Of a DNA stretch of 55,623 bases, positions 52,750 through 55,623 are shown in pieces. Origin of the DNA: Candidatus Thalassarchaeaceae archaeon. GTDB taxonomy: Archaea > Thermoplasmatota > Poseidoniia > Poseidoniales > Thalassarchaeaceae. The first letter of the stretch is position 1; each line of letters starts with the position of its first letter. The position numbers and the translations under genes were made by a program. The stretch covers positions 1-55,623 of the forward strand of contig JAJPRE010000008.1 of assembly GCA_023700245.1 (NCBI GenBank), written 5' to 3'. The notes beneath the pieces are model-generated. The model was not told the DNA's origin. It worked only from the letters and a program-made list of their open reading frames with translations, and did not search any database.

Positions 52750-54360
52750 CTAGATTAATAATTTACCCTTTACAAATTTGATGTATCTTTGCTCCTCATT
52801 TTCTTCAAATGGATGAATTCCTATGTTGACTTGATATGCTATCCCCATCCATGAACCGTCCTCGGAAATAACAGTTTCAAAAAAATCATGTAATGCATGA
52901 GTATCTCCTTCTATTTCTTCGTATGCTGTTACAATGTGCAAAGGTTCAGGATCGATAATTTTAAAATTCCACAAATCTCCTTCTTTTGGTTCTTTAATAG
53001 CTGCAGCATATGCATGCCATTTTTCTCCTTCGACATAATCTCCTTCTAGTTCATCATCATCAAAATCAATCCCATAAAATGCTATTGCTAATGTATTATC
53101 ATCACTTATACTTACGAATGGATACATGTGAATGCCATTCATATGAGTTATATCCCAAGTAGTCCAATTCACTCCATAGTCATATGATAGTGCAAGCTTC
53201 ATTTCCCATGCTCCCGTTCCACCATTTGGGCAATCCGACCAAACAACCGCTACAGTACCAATTTCATTAGTATTTACTACGGGATATCCTTCGGGGCAAT
53301 TTCCTTTACGTTCTCCAACGTCCTTTGGATCAGCCCAACTTCCATCTGTCAATCCCGTGCCTCTTCCGTAGTCATCGCTAATTCTAATTATTACACTACC
53401 CGATGCGGTATCTGCATCTTCTTGAGCAATGTATACGTATGGGCCGTGCTTTTGGCTAGCTATCGTACTCCATCCGCCAGGAACTGCATAACACTGTGTA
53501 AATGTCAAACCCGCATCCTCGGAATGGTAATACCAATATCTACCAACATCTCCCGTACATTCCAAAGGACTTACTCCAGAATTACCTAAATAATGTATGA
53601 TTCCTTCACCTTGAGCTGCGACCCACGGCCTATCATCTGCAGCCATTGTATTCATCCTTTGACAAGTTACAGTCTCATATTCAGTACCATTAGAAGATAA
53701 TATGTGCCACCAGTTATCTTCTAATGTTGTATCCAAGTAGTAAACATTATCTTCAGAATCTACTGAAATATCTCCCTCGTCCCCCAAGCATTCTGATCCT
53801 CCAGCAATATAATTTGCTGTAAATGAGTTCCCTGGAGTGGGTTCAAAACCATCTCCATGACCCCAAGTTGTGCCATTATCAAAAGATGCCCAAAGCCAGG
53901 ATGCCCAATAATCCCATGAAGTCTGTTGTCCACTTTGACATGCATACCAAGGCCCCGGTTCTCCTCCTAAAACAGGGAAAAATGGGTTACTTTCTCCACC
54001 CCATCGCAGATCTTTATGGGCTGTTATGAACATATTTCCATTACTTGTGATAGAAATACTCGGCTCGTATCCAATCCCATATTCGGGTAAATCTTGTCCA
54101 TTTGAATCGTCTATACATTCTTCATGCCTAGGCATAAATTGACTATCTTCCCAAATTATTTCGATTTTTTCAGAACTGGAATCATCTATTTTTGAATCTA
54201 TATTGTCATCGACAAATAATGAAATTAAACTACTCGTACTTGATATTAATATAACTGCTATCATGAATATAAGTGTAATTTTAGCACCCAACTTAATTCT
54301 AGATTTATTTACATGTTTATCAATTAGAAATTCAATAATCTCACTAAAAATGAAATTCAT
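52750..54360 (-). CDS. Secreted sialidase/BNR-like beta-propeller protein
   Basis: A 536-residue protein anchored by an N-terminal helix (ITLIFMIAVILISSTSSLIS) with the rest outside. Repeated Asp-box-like or propeller strands are visible: SASFDNGTTWGHGDG-type motifs as SFDNGTTWGHGDGF, YHSEDAGLTFTQCY, ISDDYGRGTGLTDGSW and LSYDYGVNWTTWD, each S-x-D-x-G-x-x-W/F like. Trp and Cys are abundant, the latter possibly in disulfides. A sialidase-type fold is likely; catalytic residues were not identified, so it may only bind glycans. No PGF tail is present. The gene is on the opposite strand to the ubiquitin-like gene. Confidence 0.65.
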   Translation of the reverse strand: MNFIFSEIIEFLIDKHVNKSRIKLGAKITLIFMIAVILISSTSSLISLFVDDNIDSKIDDSSSEKIEIIWEDSQFMPRHEECIDDSNGQDLPEYGIGYEPSISITSNGNMFITAHKDLRWGGESNPFFPVLGGEPGPWYACQSGQQTSWDYWASWLWASFDNGTTWGHGDGFEPTPGNSFTANYIAGGSECLGDEGDISVDSEDNVYYLDTTLEDNWWHILSSNGTEYETVTCQRMNTMAADDRPWVAAQGEGIIHYLGNSGVSPLECTGDVGRYWYYHSEDAGLTFTQCYAVPGGWSTIASQKHGPYVYIAQEDADTASGSVIIRISDDYGRGTGLTDGSWADPKDVGERKGNCPEGYPVVNTNEIGTVAVVWSDCPNGGTGAWEMKLALSYDYGVNWTTWDITHMNGIHMYPFVSISDDNTLAIAFYGIDFDDDELEGDYVEGEKWHAYAAAIKEPKEGDLWNFKIIDPEPLHIVTAYEEIEGDTHALHDFFETVISEDGSWMGIAYQVNIGIHPFEENEEQRYIKFVKGKLLI

Positions 54361-54447
54361 GTCCTCTGAAACTCCATTTCTTTAATCAATAGATGGCGTA
54401 AATAAGTAATTATTTTGATTACATTTTTCCAGAAATAATCAAAATAA

Positions 54448-54555
54448 TTACTGCTTAGCACGTTTTCTTGATGCTTTTCGTCGGCGGAGTTTCTTCTTTC
54501 TCCATTTCCAACGCTGCTGCCCCCGCTTCTTCCATGCACGGGAACCACGCTTCAT
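54448..54555 (-). CDS. rpl41e: Probable ribosomal protein eL41
   Basis: A 35-residue, extremely basic peptide: MKRGSRAWKKRGQQRWKWRK at the N-terminus, then a run of Lys/Arg (KKLRRRKASRKRAKQ). The core RWKWRKKKLRRRK matches the WRKKRMRRLKRK pattern of eL41, the shortest large-subunit protein (about 25 residues), with an N-terminal extension of about ten. GC content and codon use are higher than the flanking intergenic DNA, as for ribosomal genes. A frame on the opposite strand (54468-54653) is a shadow. Confidence 0.6.
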   Translation of the reverse strand: MKRGSRAWKKRGQQRWKWRKKKLRRRKASRKRAKQ

Positions 54556-54612
54556 TCGGGCCGCCGACCTACTGCCCCTATATGATAGATTCGTGTAAAG
54601 AAGATTTTTTTA

Positions 54613-54689
54613 TGGTGGGCAATACAGGATTCGAACCCGTGTCGCCGGCTTAGAAGGCCGGCATGATATCCAGACTACACTAATCGCCC
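54613..54689 (-). tRNA. tRNA-Arg (anticodon TCT)
   Basis: Acceptor GGGCGAT/ATTGCCC pairs with one G-T pair. The anticodon stem CCGGC/GCCGG encloses CTTCTAA, anticodon TCT (reads AGA/AGG). The T-loop is GGTTCGAATCC. The discriminator A at 54616 is followed by an encoded CCA (54613-54615). No intron. Confidence 0.92.
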
Positions 54690-54745
54690 TTAGCCTTTCG
54701 CGACGGTATCTCTTTCATGAACCTAACACATGGCCGTTACTATAT

Positions 54746-55273
54746 TTATTTCGTTTTGAAAGCCCTTGCACACTTCGGACACCTGAGGGGAGTGCTTACT
54801 CGCCTTCTTTCCCAAGTATGGCCACAATCTCCGCAAATCCATTGTCGTTCAGGTAATTTATCAAGGATTTGTTGCCTCAATTCTCTAAGGACTGCAGAAT
54901 CATTTAATTTAGGAGCGGGTGCAATTTTATCTACTAATTTTTTATGATTTTCATTATGTTCGATTAAACCGGCGGCATGCAATAATTCATGAGCAAGAGT
55001 ATGTTTGTATAGCATTGGATCCTGATGTAAAATTGAATTCAGTGCAATTGTAATTGCTCCAGGACTCACCTTTAGTCGCTTTCTTCTAAATATCTCATTA
55101 TGATCAATTTCAAATTTAGTATATCCCAAACGGGACTCTTCTTTATCGGCCCATTTTAGTTTAACCTGTGATTCTAAGTAATTTAAGAAAGGTGCCTTTT
55201 CATTCTTTAGTGATAATTTAATTGATTCAATCATGCCTTCTGGTATTTCAGGTTTTTTGGGTATATTAGTCAT
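54746..55273 (-). CDS. SprT-like zinc metallopeptidase with zinc ribbon
   Basis: A 175-residue soluble protein. The metallopeptidase signature is YKHTLAHELLHAAGLIEHNE (HExxH plus a downstream His), as in SprT/Spartan proteins. The C-terminus is a zinc ribbon: WICGDCGHTWERRRVS followed by LRCPKCARAFK. Spartan-type enzymes degrade DNA-protein crosslinks, and archaeal homologues may do likewise (inference). The ATG at 55273 gives the usual length. It lies between tRNA-Arg and tRNA-Ala. Confidence 0.85.
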   Translation of the reverse strand: MTNIPKKPEIPEGMIESIKLSLKNEKAPFLNYLESQVKLKWADKEESRLGYTKFEIDHNEIFRRKRLKVSPGAITIALNSILHQDPMLYKHTLAHELLHAAGLIEHNENHKKLVDKIAPAPKLNDSAVLRELRQQILDKLPERQWICGDCGHTWERRRVSTPLRCPKCARAFKTK

Positions 55274-55341
55274 GTACTCGCCACTCCATAGAACTCGTAC
55301 TACATTCTCCTTAAATGGGCACCGTCTGACGCAGTCACACA

Positions 55342-55418
55342 GGGCGTGTGGCGCAGCTTGGAAGCGCGCTTCCTTGGCATGGAAGAGGCCCCGAGTTCAA
55401 ATCTCGGCACGTCCACCA
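55342..55418 (+). tRNA. tRNA-Ala (anticodon GGC)
   Basis: Acceptor GGGCGTG/CACGTCC includes the G3-U70 pair that identifies alanine tRNAs. The anticodon stem CTTCC/GGAAG encloses TTGGCAT, anticodon GGC. The T-loop is GAGTTCAAATCTC. Discriminator A at 55415 is followed by encoded CCA (55416-55418). A T5 run directly after may terminate transcription. Confidence 0.92.
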
Positions 55419-55623
55419 TTTTTATTGATAATAATAAACTCATTTGCAATGGAAAGGTTACTATAATTAAATATAATTTAATGATTACTAGGATTTTACA
55501 AGTCCTTTTTAATTTTTTTCGAGAGCAAATAAAAATAAACTTATCGAACGTTCATATATATTGACAGTAATATATTTTTTAATCTCATTTGTTCATAAAA
55601 ATAATATATATGTAATCCTCTGT
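55419..55623. other. AT-rich end of window without a recognisable gene
   Basis: The last 205 bases are very AT-rich with oligo-T runs near 55419 and 55508. No frame with protein-like composition, no tRNA and no strong repeat was found on either strand. The T runs could terminate transcription of tRNA-Ala. Confidence 0.4.

Noticed and set aside
54357-54548. Minus-strand 63-codon frame overlapping the eL41 candidate
   Set aside because: A different frame of the same DNA; composition is random-looking, while the eL41 frame shows a strong basic bias and family pattern.
54468-54653. Plus-strand frame across the eL41 and tRNA-Arg region
   Set aside because: It runs antisense through a tRNA gene and the eL41 candidate.

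Overview
The window reads as a piece of an archaeal chromosome, most likely a low-GC surface-ocean Marine Group II euryarchaeon (Candidatus Poseidoniales); Marine Group III is a less likely alternative. The archaeal signature is firm: membrane-anchored LonB protease, CTP-dependent riboflavin kinase, DRG-type GTPase with TGS domain, archaeal AspRS, archaeal-type NMN adenylyltransferase (NadM), TrmI, UPF0147, ribosomal proteins eL40 and eL41, an AbrB-PhoU regulator and an HTH-ThiN regulator (ThiR). Mixed in are genes of bacterial character (FabH, citrate synthase, SerC, Kbl, TatC, LysE, PruA, MFS permeases), as expected for an aerobic heterotrophic planktonic archaeon. The lineage assignment is inference from gene content; no rRNA gene is present.

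Layout. 1-1300: a truncated gene, a PP2C phosphatase and a possible small upstream ORF. 1300-5130: bPH2 membrane protein, TPR-like protein and TruA, facing RibK and a PqqB-like metallo-beta-lactamase. 5220-12580: Kbl, citrate synthase, a glycerophosphodiesterase whose conserved motifs appear circularly permuted, a UMF1-type permease with an inserted domain, TatC and DRG. 12720-14015: an unrecognised protein coupled to NadM. 14027-20477: six closely spaced minus-strand genes (formyltransferase-like, SDR, luciferase-like monooxygenase, asparaginase II, aminomuconate-semialdehyde-type ALDH, FabH) that look like an undescribed catabolic operon. 20540-22868: AspRS and TrmI. 22971-26036: a large surface protein with a thioredoxin-like head and a PGF-CTERM-like tail. 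26149-32680: LonB, MFS, Ntn-type asparaginase, UPF0147, class V aminotransferase, LysE and eL40. 32734-36021: divergent phosphate module, a PiT-DUF47 fusion and an AbrB-PhoU regulator with palindromes between them. 36166-39849: tandem thymidylate-kinase-like genes, a thioredoxin-CcdA fusion and a PAP2-type protein. 39896-44157: a thiamine uptake operon thiR-thiB-thiP-thiQ with a palindromic element over its promoter. 44160-50510: PruA, a small Cys/His protein, PurA, SerC, PdxT and a radical SAM protein. 50549-55623: a PD-(D/E)XK/Fe-S nuclease, three tRNAs with encoded CCA, a ubiquitin-like protein ending in Gly-Gly, a secreted beta-propeller-like protein, eL41 and a SprT-like metallopeptidase.

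Genes are packed with short gaps and ATGA/TGATG/GTGA overlaps. Genes inside operons often carry GGAGG or GGTGAT Shine-Dalgarno sequences, several before TTG starts. There are no IS elements, CRISPR arrays, rRNAs or phage genes. No stretch above 300 bases is empty; the longest gene-free part is the AT-rich last 205 bases. The most unusual items are the permuted glycerophosphodiesterase (7648-8775), the 14-20.5 kb operon, the thiR palindrome, the tandem thymidylate kinase pair with a degenerate P-loop, and the nuclease and ubiquitin-like genes around tRNA-Ser.
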